Numbered from the stretch's first letter, positions 10,945 to 24,065 are shown. The stretch: 64,000 bases of DNA from Durusdinium trenchii (GCA_963970005.1 CAXAMN010021112.1:143122-207121), one strand, 5' to 3'. Made by a program: numbers and translations. Notes: generated from the sequence alone by a model not told the origin.

Positions 10945-11038
10945 CCCAAACACTCCATGGGACTGCCATATATGCCTACATTGACCCGTCAAACCACCCC
11001 AATGTAGGCATATATGGCAGTCCCGTGGAGTGTCTGGG
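10945..11038. repeat. MITE-like palindrome, family 2, best preserved copy
   Basis: Terminal inverted repeats of about 38 bases: CCCAAACACTCCATGGGACT... and its complement ending ...AGTCCCGTGGAGTGTCTGGG, both containing the inner arm GCCATATATGCCTACATT. The spacer is about 18 bases. Other members: 34085-34185, 35873-35957, 58109-58212, and the longer variants 5925-6034 and 22825-22940. Confidence 0.75.
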
Positions 11039-13732
11039 AAAGTGACGCTATGCTTCGCACAGATCCAGCAATCCCACGATGTCGCTGGTCACTAATAGTG
11101 GAACTCAGAACTCCAAATGAACGACTCAAGACGATCCGCACCAAGTACCAGGTGCCATAACATGATTGCGTCTGCCAGTGTCACATCATGTCACATCCAT
11201 CCTGTCTGGATGTTCTGGACGCCTGTAGGTTATCACTCAAACATGCCCACCTTCACCATTCGAACCCCGATGCGATCAGCTTCGACCGCCGCCTGCGGTC
11301 GACCGCTTCGCGCGGCAGCGCTGGAGAGGGAGGTTTCGGCACCTGGAGCGCCGGGCTTCGGGGCGCCCTCGTGGCGCGGAAGACGAGGACCGAAGCTGTG
11401 GTGAAATCTTCAACTCTGACCCTGCCTGGGTGTTCTTGGATTGGTTCTTGGATACTCTCTACGACTCTACGTGTTCTTGGAAGAACCTTTAGCTATTAAT
11501 AGCTCCAACATGACTCACCCAATAAACTGGGCATTCACCGTGACTCACCCAGGAACATCCAGGAACCGGGAAAAATCCCCGAGTCCATAAAACTAGGTCT
11601 ATGCGTCTATGTGTTGGTTGGGTCTGGAGTTGCTCTGCGTATTGCAAGCTACACCCATTTGGGCTCCAACAGCCCTCTGAGGTGGAACCGGGGTGGCTTT
11701 TGAAATGCCTGGGATTTTGTGGGGAGGTACCCTTGTTGCAGCAACAGAAAAGCATCAGATTTTCTCACCCCAATATGTTGTAGATCACCCGAAACCCGAA
11801 GATTCCCTCAGGACCTGCCAGATTATCCGGGCAGGAGACCCCAAACGGTGCATCATGGTGTATGTTTATAAAGTAAGTCTAGAGGTGTAAAAGCAGGTCA
11901 GAGATCTAGACGTATTGGGCTCCAGGGCGAGGTGATGGTGGTAATGGAGATGGTGGTGGTGATGATGGTGAAGGTGGTGATGGTTCACAAACCAGGTTTA
12001 GACTTGAAGGTCTAGGTCCAGAGTTCTAGAGAGAGATATCTCGCGATCTCTGGCTGGAGGTCCAGAGAACACACATATGAAAAGCACAGAGCACGCATAT
12101 GAGAGCCCGTTTGCCGCACCTCCCACGAAATCTGCACTTCAAGGTCCACAAAGTCCTGCGCCTGCCACGAAATCTAATCTACACATCAATATTCACATCG
12201 CGTAGCCCTGCAAAGGCGGTTCGCAGCAAGAGCACTTCCAAAGACAGCAGATTTCACAGAAGCCTCCGAGCAAGGGATCTTATAGAGGATCTTTCCGTCA
12301 TGGGGATCCATTGAATGCGCCCAGTGTCCAGCGTGAATAAGCCCCAAACTCCCAGGGTTGGATGGGTTCACACACTCCAAGAAGCAAACGTGAACAACAG
12401 GCAGCAATGGAACATTGGGATTCACAAGCGCACCATTTCCTCCAACCCCCAACAAGTTGCATCATCAGTTTTCACCGCGCCAGTGAGCTCACAACGACGC
12501 CAATCTTTCCATGACATTTTGTGTGGAGGCATTGTACTCAACACAAACAAAGAGGCTGCGACCCTTGGTGGTTTGTACGATTGTTCTTTAAATTCGTCCC
12601 ACACGGACAGCCAACACAACCAGAAACATTCCCCGTACTCCTCCAGACAATAGAAATCTAACACCCACCGGTCAGGGTCTAAGCAAATGTCCAGCACGGC
12701 GAGACCTAATGAATCCTTGACCACCCGAACAAAGATGTCCACCCGAAAAATGTTCAACTACAGGGACGGAAAGAACAAAGACGAGTCACGACGAGTCAAC
12801 CGAAGAAGAATCACAACGCACAAAGACACACAACAACGAAGGGATAACGAACGCATTGAGTTTCAAAACCTGCGGTCAGTGTACCTTGGCCCTCGAACGC
12901 AACAAGCCTCAACGTAGTTGCCCCCCCACCCCCGCCGTCCCTTCCACAGCATAACTGAAACAGAACATGTTAGAACTATCGGAACATGTTAGAAATGGCG
13001 GAGCACGAACGCCTGTGCGAGTCACGAGAGGTCGTGACACCAAGAACAAGGCGAGAAGGGGCGAGAAGTGGCGAGAAGAACGCAACACATGTGCAGTTGG
13101 AAACACTCGGGAAAACATGTTTTCTTGGGGGGTTTTATATGGTTTTATCCCATCCAGTGGGCCCAGTGGATTGATCCCTTTTGGTTAGGTAGTAATCCTT
13201 TCCATCCATCTCTAAAACATAGTGATGTTCTTGTGAAACCCGACTGTTCATTTATTATCTGTGAAACCTTGTATCATATATAATATAATAACTGATATAT
13301 ATATATATATAATACCCTACACCAAGTGGGCATGCAAAAAACAGCATCTCCAAACCCAGCGGATTTGTTCGCCTCTGCAGGCTCTAGAGGCTCTGGGCTG
13401 TGAATGGACAACGAAGGCTCGGTGAGCAAATCCTCCGCGCCGGCCGCGGTGGAAAGCTGCGGATGACCGAAAGTGTCCGGGATTGAGCAATCCCCATATG
13501 TATAGAATTTTATGGTATGTTGTAAATGTGCGAGTATGTTAACGTTTATGAGATTATATTACCGGTTCCCACCTCTTGGATTTGATTGAGGAACCATATC
13601 CCCCCCTTAAAAAAGACATATCCATGATCCAATCTTCCTGGTTCCGGTCATCAATCGTTGGATAGAGAAATCATCGGACACCGACACCCATGGATCCCCA
13701 CCACACCTCGAACATGGTGAAGATCCTCAAAA
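11039..13732. other. Gene-poor stretch with one GC-rich islet and a GGTGAT minisatellite
   Basis: A GC-rich islet at 11271-11410 is open on both strands; strand undecided. A half copy of MITE family 3 starts near 11196. A GGT/GAT-rich degenerate repeat lies at 11930-11985. A TA tract is at 13277-13310. Nothing else recognised. Confidence 0.35.
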
Positions 13733-13753
13733 CCCTAAACCCTAAACCCTAAA
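13733..13753. repeat. Interstitial telomeric repeat, three CCCTAAA units
   Basis: Three perfect head-to-tail copies of the plant-type telomere unit, followed about 50 bases later by an assembly gap. Dinoflagellate telomeres are reported to use this unit. Confidence 0.75.
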
Positions 13754-13801
13754 CTACGAACGCTACAGCACAACACTCACGCTGTGCAAGCGTCGGCGAG
13801 A

Positions 13802-13811
13802 NNNNNNNNNN
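13802..13811. other. Assembly gap (10 N)
   Basis: Run of ten N. Confidence 1.
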
Positions 13812-14303
13812 GATAACAGTATGATTGCATACAGTAGATTGGGTTTGATATTTTCACATAAACCCTGGCCCAGGGCCCATTTCCCATCATTTGCCACCCG
13901 GAACTGTCGGACTGCCCATGCCTGCCCCGCCGAAATTCAAAACTGTAGCCACCAGGCAAACAGTTTGAGCACTTGCAAGGAAAAGGGAAAACCAGTGAGG
14001 AAAAACATATCTTGGATTGCTGTGTTGTAAGTTCTAGGAAGAGTGCTAATCTCTAATAAATCTGTGAAGAACAGTACAATAGCCAGGTTCATGGCAGCAA
14101 AGATCCGGCAACTTTTTGGGCTCGGGATCGCATGAAATTCATCTGGTATCTGAGTGGTTGTTTGTCACGTCTGCCAGACTCAGGTGTGTGTTGAGCAACT
14201 TCATGTTCTGAGAGTTCTAAAGGGTCAAAGCCTAATAACATGTTATGACTTCGATATTGTGGGTGTCATACAAACAAGCACCAAGGCAAAGTGTTCATTC
14301 CAC

Positions 14304-14392
14304 CAAATGGAGCTGCCAGTCCGAAGCTGTCGTGCGGCTGTCGTCCGGACCACCAACGTCCGCACCAATATTCGTGCCCCAGTCACCAAGCG
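14304..14392 (-). CDS. Candidate internal exon, unknown protein
   Basis: Follows ATACAG, reads LGDWGTNIGADVGGPDDSRT then TASDWQLHL, and ends at TTG|GTGGAA. Starts in phase 1 and ends in phase 0. Composition (Asp/Gly/Trp) is protein-like. No family recognised. Confidence 0.35.
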
Positions 14393-14852
14393 CTGTATAC
14401 GTTGAAGTCACCCGGGCTTGCGGAAAGTCACCCGGCGGAAACGCAGCAACACCGAACACTGGTGTATATATATAATGTATTGCCATGTATTGCCCATGCG
14501 CACAAGAACCATTAACAAAAACACACAGTTGATGTCGAGATGTGCTTTGGAGGGACAGACCGAGAGAAACGAGAACGCATGGTTGGTGTCAAGAGGATTA
14601 CATCCCTCCAAACAGGTCTTGAGGGCCATGGCAACACTGGCGCAAGTGCTGCGAGTACCAAGCGAGTCCCAGGTCATCGGTCCCGTTTTCCAAGAAACAT
14701 AGTTGGAGTTTGGAGTAATCCCACAGCCGCAGCATGGATGTTGAAGAAACCTGTTCTGTTTCCCTGGACATTGCTTTGACCCATCACTTCTACCCCGCAT
14801 TTACGCAGAAACAAACCAATCACCCAAAGCAGGTGACCTGCAGCTGAGCCAC

Positions 14853-14984
14853 GTAATTCCTGGGTGATCCTGCAATGCTTCGACATCCACCGCGTATCCG
14901 ACGCACGGATCGGTTGCGTTTGTTTCGTTGGTTTCTCCCCGGTCCTCGGGACAGGTGTAGCTCGCACGCGGCATCAAGCTGGTG
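14853..14984 (-). CDS. Candidate internal exon, unknown protein
   Basis: Follows ACAGCAG, reads TSLMPRASYTCPEDRGETNE then ...CVGYAVDVEALQDHPGI, and ends at AC|GTGGCTC. It contains two Cys and a mixed polar composition. Phase 2 in and 2 out. Product unknown. Confidence 0.4.
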
Positions 14985-15037
14985 CTGCTGTCCGAGATTG
15001 ACAATGAGTGGGAGTTTTCGGCCAAAAAGTCCTGAGC

Positions 15038-15074
15038 AGTCACTGTCACTGTCACAGTCACTGTCACAGTCACG
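15038..15074. repeat. GTCACT/GTCACA hexamer microsatellite
   Basis: About six alternating copies of GTCACT and GTCACA. Confidence 0.7.
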
Positions 15075-15426
15075 TCACAAAAGGGCATATATAACATTGC
15101 CGGAACCAGTTGGTGAGAAAACATGCCCAACTATTTTGATCAATCATCACCCATTAACAAGCTGTACCAGGCGCAAAGCCAGGTACCTTTTGTGAGATGA
15201 TTCAATGAAGGTAACTGTTTGGAAGGGAAGACATGAAAGAGGCTGTAAACACCTGGAAAACCAAACCAACAAACAACAATCATATGTCGTATGAACCATA
15301 GGTTTCTACCTGGGCCTTCAAGATCCTTCAAGATCTTCAAGTACCTATGATCAAACGGTTTGATTAGGATCTTTAAAGCCTTTTCTACCATCTTCTGGAC
15401 TTACTGACTGACACTTGATCTATAGC

Positions 15427-15504
15427 TCTCAAGAGGAAGCGCTCCTCTGGGCAGGTGCGGCTGGCGCTCACGAAGACCTCCGACACTTCGACATCGCAAG
15501 CGTC
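15427..15504 (-). CDS. Candidate internal exon, unknown protein
   Basis: Twenty-six codons, AG|GAC start after GTCCAG, reading DACDVEVSEVFVSASRTCPE then ERFLLR, ending at a GC donor (GCTATAG). The plus strand of the same islet is also open (HEDLRHFDIASVLDGP), so the strand is not certain. Phase 0 at both ends. Confidence 0.4.
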
Positions 15505-18500
15505 CTGGACGGACCGGGATGAACCGGGTCGCGGGAAGGGAAGAAACTGGAACATCGGATGTGCGGTCGCTCAGGGTCCTCGATTTTTGAGTGGTTTCTT
15601 CACAAAATTCACATTGTCCTTACATGGCTTGCACAAGTTTGTGGTCTTTGCTTTGTAGTTTGCACTACAAGGTTTGAATGCTGCAGGGATCGACTCATGA
15701 TCGGATCGTTCAAACATAACATGTGCCGAAACTATTTGACCTGCAAACCAGGTCAGTATGATGCGAATTTGATTTGGCCTAGCACCTTCCTCTAGCAATT
15801 CAGAGGTGGTTCAACCGGCTGAGCTGTGTGCCAGGATCCGTGACAAGATGCTGTGGAGTTGAAAAATCAGCTCACATCATCACATCATATCACATCCAAA
15901 TTGAAACAATCCACACAAATTAGATTGTGGAGTTGTTTTTATTGTTTTTTTTTTTTTCTCAAGGAATTGTTGCCCAAAATGTCGATGCAGCAACACATCC
16001 CACTAATATCTCAGACGCACTGTGTCTTGGCGGTGAGAGTTCCCTGTAAAACGAACGGAACATAAGGGAACTAAACCTTTGACCTACAAAGAGATGGCGC
16101 CAAAACAGCAACAGCAACAGCGGATGCAAAAGAATGGATGCAAGTGGCCTTCCTGATGTAATGATGCGATGTATGAATCGCCCTCAGATTTACCAAGTTC
16201 CTCTTGTTGGTAAGAGATGGACTTGGTTTGACAGCATTGTAGAGCAATCTGGCCTATGTCGCCTGCAAGAAGCTCATCTTCAATCTCGTTGAGGTACATG
16301 AGTTCCAAATAAAATTGAATTCACGCATGCACTGCAATCAGTGCCTTCGTCTCCAGCACTTGCCTCGAAACAAATGACCTTTTCTCGACAGTCTGGGTGT
16401 GTCAATCAGGCCCATTGTCTCGCGTATCTGTGAGCCCGAGCAGGCTGCATTTGTCAATGAGGCATCGCTTTCCCGTGGAGGAACTCAATGTCAAGTGCCT
16501 CACAAAAGTCCTTCAGGTGCTCTGACTTGGTGCCATAATTACTGAAACAAATGACAGGGGCAAGTTTTTCTCTCCCACTGTAGTGTTTTGACCTTTCCTA
16601 TCTTTCCTTTTCCTTTCTTTTTGTTTCACCTCTCGACCTCAAGTCTTCCCCCCTTGGTCTCTCATCTATGTCATCTCTCCCCCTGCGTGTCTCCTCTTGT
16701 GGGACAGGCGCGTCAAGCTCGGGAGGCTCCGGCGTCACTGGCGCCGGCACCGTCGGCGCCTCATCCGTCGCCCCGGCGCCCTCGGTCTTAGCACCTCGGC
16801 GGCGAAACTCCGGCGCCGGAGCTCCAAGCGGCTGCGATGACCTGGTTGGTGACCTGGTTGGTTGGGATATGGAAAACGACCCCCCTCACAACCAAATGAT
16901 GTGTTTGGGTGTTGGTAGATCCTGGGTGTTGGCTGGGCCTGCGGAGATCACGGGACCCAAGGTTTGACGAGCTGTTTGGGAACTGGACTCTCTGCCCCAG
17001 AGTTCGACCCCTTTTCAACCAAAATCCCAAGGTAAATATGCCAGTCCCATTGGTCGTGTCTGTCTGGGATAGGTCTATCTAGATGCAACAGTGAGGTCTG
17101 AGGTGTTGAGCCCAGCGAGACATGGCGACAGGAGGTGAAACAAAGAGGACAAAGCCTTGCAGGCACTGGCACCATGTATTCAAACCATGCATGTATCAAT
17201 AACATTCTATGACAACTCTGGGGGAGACTCCTATCCAAAAAACAGGCTGAAAGGCCGTGGGTTGGTACAGCGTAGCTTTGATTTCAGGGATCATTATTTA
17301 TATATATATGTACCGCAATTCAACTGCCTGGCCACGATCTGCTGACTGTATTCAATGTGTATAGACTTGTTAACTGTTACAACTGGCTTTTTAAGAAACG
17401 GCAATTTCCACAAGCTTGCCTACAATTGACTACCTCAAAGTCATCACCGCGTTCAGTCACCTGTTCTAGTTCGTCGTTGAATGCAATTGGTTCCTGCAGT
17501 TGTTCACTATTCTTTTTTTGGGGGGTAATATCAAATATTTTTTCTGTTCCCTAGGCCTCCTCAGAAAGCGCTTGGGGTTTCACTTGGGTGGGTCTGTGGT
17601 TTTCAATCTATTTTTGTCGGAGGTGATTAGACAAACTTCTTTTAAAATCTTTTAAACAAAAAGCACCTCAGGCCACCCTGGTGTTGAAACCAAGGAACTC
17701 TTCTTCTTTTTCTTCTTCCTCGGACCACGTGGACAACACCAGGCACAACACTTGGACCGTGGAAAGCAAAAGTGGACAGGCTGCATCCATGGTCCGGGGC
17801 CCGGGTCCATCCCGCATATATGAGAGGGTGCAAATCCAAAGTTCAATCCAAAAAAACAGAATCCACACTGCTGGCTAACCACCGAGATCTTTTGTCCTCC
17901 TCAAATGTTTGGGGCCCCAAGCTCCAAACTATACAGTCAGCAGTAACTATGACTCATGCTAGGTGATCCACTTGGATGAACTGTGACTCTGCTTCAAACC
18001 ATCAGTCTTCTGGGATAGGCCACCTTAGTCTGGCATGAAATTAAGATACGATAAGACTTGCTGCGATGTCGCAATTTTTCGGAATATCTTCAGGTTGAGT
18101 ATTCCATTTGGATCAGTGAAAGGGAGTTGGTGTAGCCGGATCCTGGTGATTGACAATCTTAGGCCGGGCTTAGCAAGTGGGGAAAATGCTGAGCGGAATG
18201 CTTTGGGGACCTTTGAGGATTGCCCACTCAAGCAGGCTCACCCTTTTCCTGTTTCACCCTTCACCTGCACAGCCGGTGTGCCAGTTCACCTTGCACCAGC
18301 CAATTCGCCCTGCCGGCTCCACTTGTGATGGAAAGGTGTACCACGGATTGACGATCAAACGCATGCGCAACATGTGCTAGTAATATCTAGTATTAAGAAA
18401 AAGAAACAGAACAGCTCATTAAGACCACACGGGCAGGTACTTGCCAACCTTCATTCCAAAAACGGCGGCAAAATACGCCGCCAGGTCACGGCGAGTGCTG

Positions 18501-18833
18501 GATCGGAAAACACAGAGTGGTGGTCTTCAAATGCCCGGCCGGCGCAACAACACGGGTGGCGACTCAGCCGGCTCCGAAAGAAACACAAAAAGGCCTAGAG
18601 TAAAACACAGTCTCTTCTCATTTTGGACGATTCTGCGATGCTAACAGCCTGCACAGGTCACTGATACTTCGTACAAGTGAGGGAGAGAAATGCAAGATAC
18701 GCTACACTGCGAATTGAGCGAACAAAATTATATAAAAGAACAAACCTGGAACACAATCCTTTCACGTTCATCCGTCCGTCCATCCGTTCATCCGTGCGTC
18801 CGTCCGTCCATCCCCGTGTCCCCAGCAGCCCAC
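15505..18833. other. Gene-poor stretch with GC-rich islets
   Basis: A GC-rich islet at 16706-16840 is open in all plus frames (Ala/Ser/Pro/Arg-rich) and may be an exon. About 18455-18580 on the minus strand reads FEDHHSVFSDPALAVTW, a further exon candidate without firm ends. 17031-17075 is a fragment of MITE family 2. A poly-T run lies near 15947. Confidence 0.35.
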
Positions 18834-18899
18834 CCTCCAATGCGTTCCACGTGTCTTCTGCCCCAGCAGCAACAGCAGTTCCGCTGCCCCGGCGGCATC
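18834..18899 (-). CDS. Candidate internal exon, ankyrin-like helix pair
   Basis: Twenty-two codons: DAAGAAELLLLLGQKTRGTH then WR, preceded by CTCGAG|G and followed by GTGGGC. Phase 0 at both ends. The peptide resembles the first helix of an ankyrin-type repeat (AAELLLLLG), which is only a hint. Confidence 0.45.
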
Positions 18900-20139
18900 C
18901 TCGAGGGAGGGACAGATCTTCCGTCTCCGAGATGTTCCGAACATGCTGGAGAAGTGGCCGTTTACCCTCTATCCAACTATCCAATATAATTCAAAATTGC
19001 CAATAACTGTCAACCGCATCTTCTCTGGGATCCCATAAGATCCCTATCCAATCCTAGCAGTGGATGGCACCGCCTGGGCGAGTAGAGGACCCCAGTCTTC
19101 CGAAATCGGGGCCATGGTCCACCATGGCCATGGTTGGATGGAGGGTCTCCCATGGCAATACCGGCGGAGACTTGGACCACCGGAAAAAAACTCTGATGCA
19201 TAGAGTCTGGCAACCAAAAACTGGTTATATAGTGGATTCAATTCACTTGAAACATATTTGTCCATGGGTTCAATCATCCCCCACTAAAGGTTGAAAAAAA
19301 CATAGCTGAAATCACCAACCAGAACAATTTTGATGGAACCCAGGTGATTTCGAAGAGATTGCAGTTGTGTATGTTGCGAAGAGATCCTGGGCTCTTGGAA
19401 CCAGGCTTTAGAGAAAGCCTACGAATCAGTTTCACGGCTACACTTGTACCCCGCATGTGTACAATTGTGCCGGATTTGGCGCATAGCTGTTGCTCTGCAA
19501 CTTGGATCATCAGCGCATAATTGCGCAAGTTTGTCAGACATTTATGGACGTACACTACGTTCTCATTCTCAACCCCAGTAGCTGGCAATGGAATGATCAC
19601 TAACAAATCACCCTTGCAGCGAAAGGTGAGCCTTTTTGAATGAGGACACTAAACAAATCACTCATTTTGGGAGTTGTCATACTTTGATACATCATGATAT
19701 ATCATGATCTGAGATATTGATTTCGTGGGCATCACACTCTGACCCCCCACATGCAATGCAGTCTCTCATCTGTTATCGGTTTGCACCTTCTGATGTGACA
19801 CGATCCCTAGAGAAAGTCTAAGTCTGCGCTGTTTCAAAGGCCGGTTCGACGTTGGTTTGGATGCGATGTGCGGCGGCATCCCGAATCGGGCACTGGACGG
19901 GGCATGTCTGTAGGATCTATGCTTGACTCAGGTGTTGGAAGCAGCGAAGAACGTTTGGGGAGACTCCTGGAGCCACTTCCACTTTCTCTGATAGGGTTTC
20001 CCATGTGTTCTTTTGTTTATAGTGTTTCTTTCAAGATCTTTCAAGAACCAAGGAAGGTAACCTGTCAATGTAACAAAGAACCAGGTTTCCATGAGGCAGG
20101 TCAGAAACGGAACTCTCATCTCTATGTTCGGTTGGGAAC
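18900..20139. other. Non-coding stretch
   Basis: Includes a CATCCGTCCGTC-type degenerate repeat at 18768-18815. No supported exon. Confidence 0.35.
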
Positions 20140-20198
20140 CCTCTGCTTTCGACTGCCCGAGGCGCCAGGACTTCGTCGCGGAACTCCTCCGGTAGCTC
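20140..20198 (-). CDS. Candidate internal exon, unknown protein
   Basis: Follows CTCCAG|G, reads ELPEEFRDEVLAPRAVESR and ends at GG|GTTCCC. Acid/Leu-rich helix. Phase 0 in, 2 out. Product unknown. Confidence 0.4.
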
Positions 20199-21280
20199 CT
20201 GGAGAGCTAAGTCACTTGGAGGATAGGGTGGTGAAACGAAACAAAACACACACACACACATCACACGCCTCGATCTTTGGAACTCTATGGGGGAACTTGT
20301 GGCTTAAGTGAATTTGACACCATGTGTTGGGCTTGTGCTTTGTGATGCTTTGGTTTTTGGCTTGTGAGACTTCGATCGACTCTATGGCTCTGAAATGCTC
20401 TAAATATGACTATGATGGATGTTCTCCTCCAAGCCTTTTCCTCTGTTGTTGATGCTGGAGGCTTTCCATATGTGCTTCGTTGATCTTCGTTGACTACCCT
20501 CTTCTATATAGCGCTCAAACTGATTGGTTACATCCCACTGATCACCTGGATGGACTATTTGTCAAAGCTACCGTGAACCCGTGAGCAGTCTTGGCCGCCC
20601 TTAAGGGGGAGCTGTACGAAGAATCCACAAGCTGTGTTAGTCGCGCAAGCTAAGCAGGGTGCCCAAGCACTTCTTTTGGAGGATTGGGAATCAGAACTGC
20701 GCATGAGTTCTTATCATAGAGTTCTTTGGGCTATTGAGGGTCAGTTCCTTGGGGAGTTTGTCCTTCACGATACCAAGAGCGCTACCTGCAGGGTTCAATT
20801 GGAACTGGATTTCTTTTTGAAAATGATGGAAGTTCAGCATTGGAAGTTCCCAAAATGTTTTGTGTTAATCCATCCAGGAATCAAGGAGTTCCCAACTCCA
20901 AAGTAGGAGTTTTTCGACCCCAAGTCAATGGATTACTGGCACTGCTGAACTGCTGGATAGTGAAAAAAAAGATCTGGTCGAGCGGTATTCTGGACCGATG
21001 CCATACACAGAGAATTTGCAGCATATGCCATGTGACGTGACGTGATTTGCATCTTCCCGGCTTCCTAGCACCCAGCTTCCCCACTGATTGATGCGTGCTG
21101 GAATAATCTGGAATGTGGTAGGTTGCCCTGTGAGAACGCCTATAAGAAAATACACATGCCACAACAAATGCACATGAAACCGTGTATTCTTCGTCTTTTT
21201 GCAGTACGTCTCCCACCCTGGGAGCCCTCTCCCCGGAACACTCGTCCCCGGACCCCACGATTGGAGGGGGTGGGTGGGAC
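20199..21280. other. Non-coding stretch
   Basis: Short open frames on both strands without splice support. A CACACA run lies at 20247-20260. Confidence 0.3.
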
Positions 21281-21367
21281 CTTGAGGAGCTCCAGCACGC
21301 GCCGGGAGCCGCGCAGCGCCATGGACCAACTCTCCGAGTCGCGGAGGCAGCGGAAGCACAGCAGCAC
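21281..21367 (-). CDS. Candidate internal exon, Cys/Arg-rich helix protein
   Basis: Exactly 29 codons between CTCCCAG|G and AAG|GTCCCA: VLLCFRCLRDSESWSMALRG then SRRVLELLK. It lies in a GC-rich islet (about 21210-21430). Phase 0 at both ends, as for several other islets on this strand, so it could be spliced to them. Family unknown. Confidence 0.5.
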
Positions 21368-22370
21368 CTGGGAGGCGCACGGGCACAGCAGCTCGGTCGC
21401 GGGGGGGAGAGAGGTGATGGAGTTCGGCGAGTGGGTCGGATCGGGTAGGAGGGAGGTTGGAGAGGTGGAGAGTTTTTGGGGTAAAGCGTGTGGAGGATGG
21501 TGTGTGTTTTTTTTTTGGGGGGGGGGTTGCGGAGGTGATGTTGAATTGGAGGGGACATGAAAGATTACAAAAGGGTCTTAGTTGTTCTTTTTTGCTGGGA
21601 GAGATGCTTTCTCAAGGGTTGTGAACAATTACTGTGTTAAGAGAAATCATGTGTGTCAATATGCACACGTACAGGGAGGCTGGAAAATCGGGGCTTTTGG
21701 GATAAAGGTTATTATATTGGTATAATTGGATGGAGGATACCCACCTAAATAAGATACATGGCATGAAACAACCATGCAATTTTGACGCTGAAAAACACCC
21801 AAGATTTTCCAGGGGCTGCTGCTTCACTCTGTTTCACTTCTTTGGGTGACAAGGGGCATTGATTGCGTATCATGCAGGATTTTCGGGGGGCTGCCCGTGT
21901 TAGTGCTGGCTGCCCGTGGCCGACCGTGTCCAACCGTCTCCCTCTAAGTACATGGCATTCTGTCTTCGTCGCTCTGAGCGCAAACCCAAGGTCAAGAGGA
22001 AAAGGAAGGCAGCTTCAATCTGTCGATTTCCTCAGCAATCTGGCGCCCCCCGACTCAAAAGTGGCTTCACTGCTGAGTGGCTTCACTGGGAGCTACACAA
22101 TATAAATACAAATAAATACAGTATAGGACCCTGGAAGTGAGCAGTTGAGGATTTATGAAGTGACAAGTTGATGGTTCAAGCCTCCATCAAGGTCTATGGT
22201 GCATGCAAATGGATCATATTAAATCATACCTCATATCCCATGTCCAACGTTGTCAATCACTTTTCCGCTGATTCTCTTCTGAATTGCTGTGACGAGAGCC
22301 TGCAGATCCTCCACAAACCTCTCTAACGCTCTCAGTTGTCCTCGTTGCCTTTGGCGTTGCCGAGGTGTAC

Positions 22371-22510
22371 AGGTGGTGCCCGGGCATCCCGGTGCCATCC
22401 ACCGGGTGGTGGAATCGGGCCTCTCGCACCGCCTAGCAGCTGGGCCGCCGCACCGAAGATTGGCGCCTCAAGACCTCCGCCAGAGGGGCCGAACTCGTGC
22501 GTGGATGAAA
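22371..22510 (-). CDS. Candidate internal exon, Gly/Pro-rich
   Basis: Follows ACTTGCAG, reads STHEFGPSGGGLEAPIFGAA then AQLLGGARGPIPPP, and can end at CCT|GTACAC. The plus strand of this GC-rich islet is also open, so strand is likely but not certain. Phase 1 in. Confidence 0.35.
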
Positions 22511-22824
22511 CTGCAAGTGATGGAAGAGTACAACCTCCTTTCTGGGTCTGTGAAGTGAGGTGAATACCATGTATGCCCGATATGGATGCATTTCTGGGGA
22601 AAAAAAACACGACACATTGGAAAAGAAAGGACACGGATATGGTGTCTTTTGTTGATGCGACTTTGGGCGCTTGGGTTGCTGCAGCTGGTGCAGGAGTTCA
22701 ACCAACTTGATCCAAAGACCTTAGCCCTTGAATTCCAAACAGGCTGTTGGATCGACTGTCGCTGCGGCCGCGACTCGCAAGGTGGAAACAACAAGTCGTC
22801 TAGTGCGATGTGTTGTCTACAATA

Positions 22825-22940
22825 CCCAGACACGACCCATGGGACTGCCAGGACGGACTGCCGAGAATCGGCCAGGGGTGGTGCCCGGGGGTGGTGCCTG
22901 GGGCGGCAGTCCTATGGCAGTCCCATGGAGCGTTTGGGAG
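22825..22940. repeat. MITE-like element, family 2 long variant
   Basis: Left end ACCCAGACACGACCCATGGG; right end GGCAGTCCCATGGAGCGTTT. The interior is very G-rich, with repeated GGGGTGGTGCC. Related in inverse order to 5925-6034. Confidence 0.55.
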
Positions 22941-24065
22941 ATGTTGAGTGCCGACGGATCACCCTGGACCGATGGAGGCCTTGTGAGGCCTCCCCTATAC
23001 AGAATTGTCTGGGCGGCACTGGGCACAAGGACGAATGTCGTGTTTTATCATGTTATGGAACCTATTTATAGATCATTGAAACTGACCTGGAATGCTCCGG
23101 CATCTTGTACAAAAGTTAGTTTCCTGTCCACCGTGCACTCTCCCATCACCTAGACTGATGTTCCCTTTACAAGGAATGTCTCGAGTCTTCGTTTCCAGGT
23201 TTAGTTTCACCTTGCCGAAGTACCCCTCGTGCACCACAGACTTCTTGCATCTTTCTCCGCGCAGGCTTCCAAGCTTGGCAACACAACAGAATTCACGACC
23301 CTCCAAGTTTTAGACAACCTATAAATCACATGTCGGGGTATTACAGAGATGGATTCCCAAGGTGTCACATTCGGAAGCGACCGAGTCTGACCCCTCTGTC
23401 AGTGGTTCTTGCTCTGTAGAATGCACGATTTGCTGCACAAGGCAGGTTGGACCAAGTCAGTGCTTCATCACCCTGAGCACTCCCCAGCACCCATCGCAGA
23501 TCGTTGCAACAAGTCGCATCCATTCGTGATGCAATCAACAAAGCCGCGACCTCCGTCTGCTGGAGGCGAGGGATGACGAGATGGACTATACATCCATGTG
23601 CCCAGTGGATCCACTAGATTGACTACCTTGAGTCTCCAAAGACCTTCTGTTTTCTGCGTATTGTTTTGGGTCTAATATTTTTGCGTGTTTCTCGAACAAC
23701 GCGTTTTCAGAGATGAGGAGTCAAAAAGAAAGGTACAAGGTGAATCTTCATCCGGACGCGTCCGGTGCGGACGCTTAAAGACGCCTTTTGGATGCAAAAG
23801 ACGCGTTCTGGACGCCTTTTGGATGCCTTTGGGACGCCGAAAAAAAGGTCTCAGGACACTGTCTAATAAGGAGAATCTGACAGGCCACAAACAAAAGAGG
23901 CACATTTCGTTAAATATGCAAAAAACAACGTGCGTTCTTTCAGAAACCTCTTTGTCTTGGAAAGGCAAATTTAAAAAGGTCATTGGAGACTCAAGGTAGG
24001 TACAACATGTAGGTAACCAGTCTCAGTGGTTCCATCAGTGGTTCCAAACACTGACCATTTAAACT
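22941..24065. other. Gene-poor stretch with a GGACGCCTTTTGGATG minisatellite
   Basis: 23750-23845 holds four to five degenerate copies of a unit like GACGCCTTTTGGATGC. No gene recognised. Confidence 0.4.
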
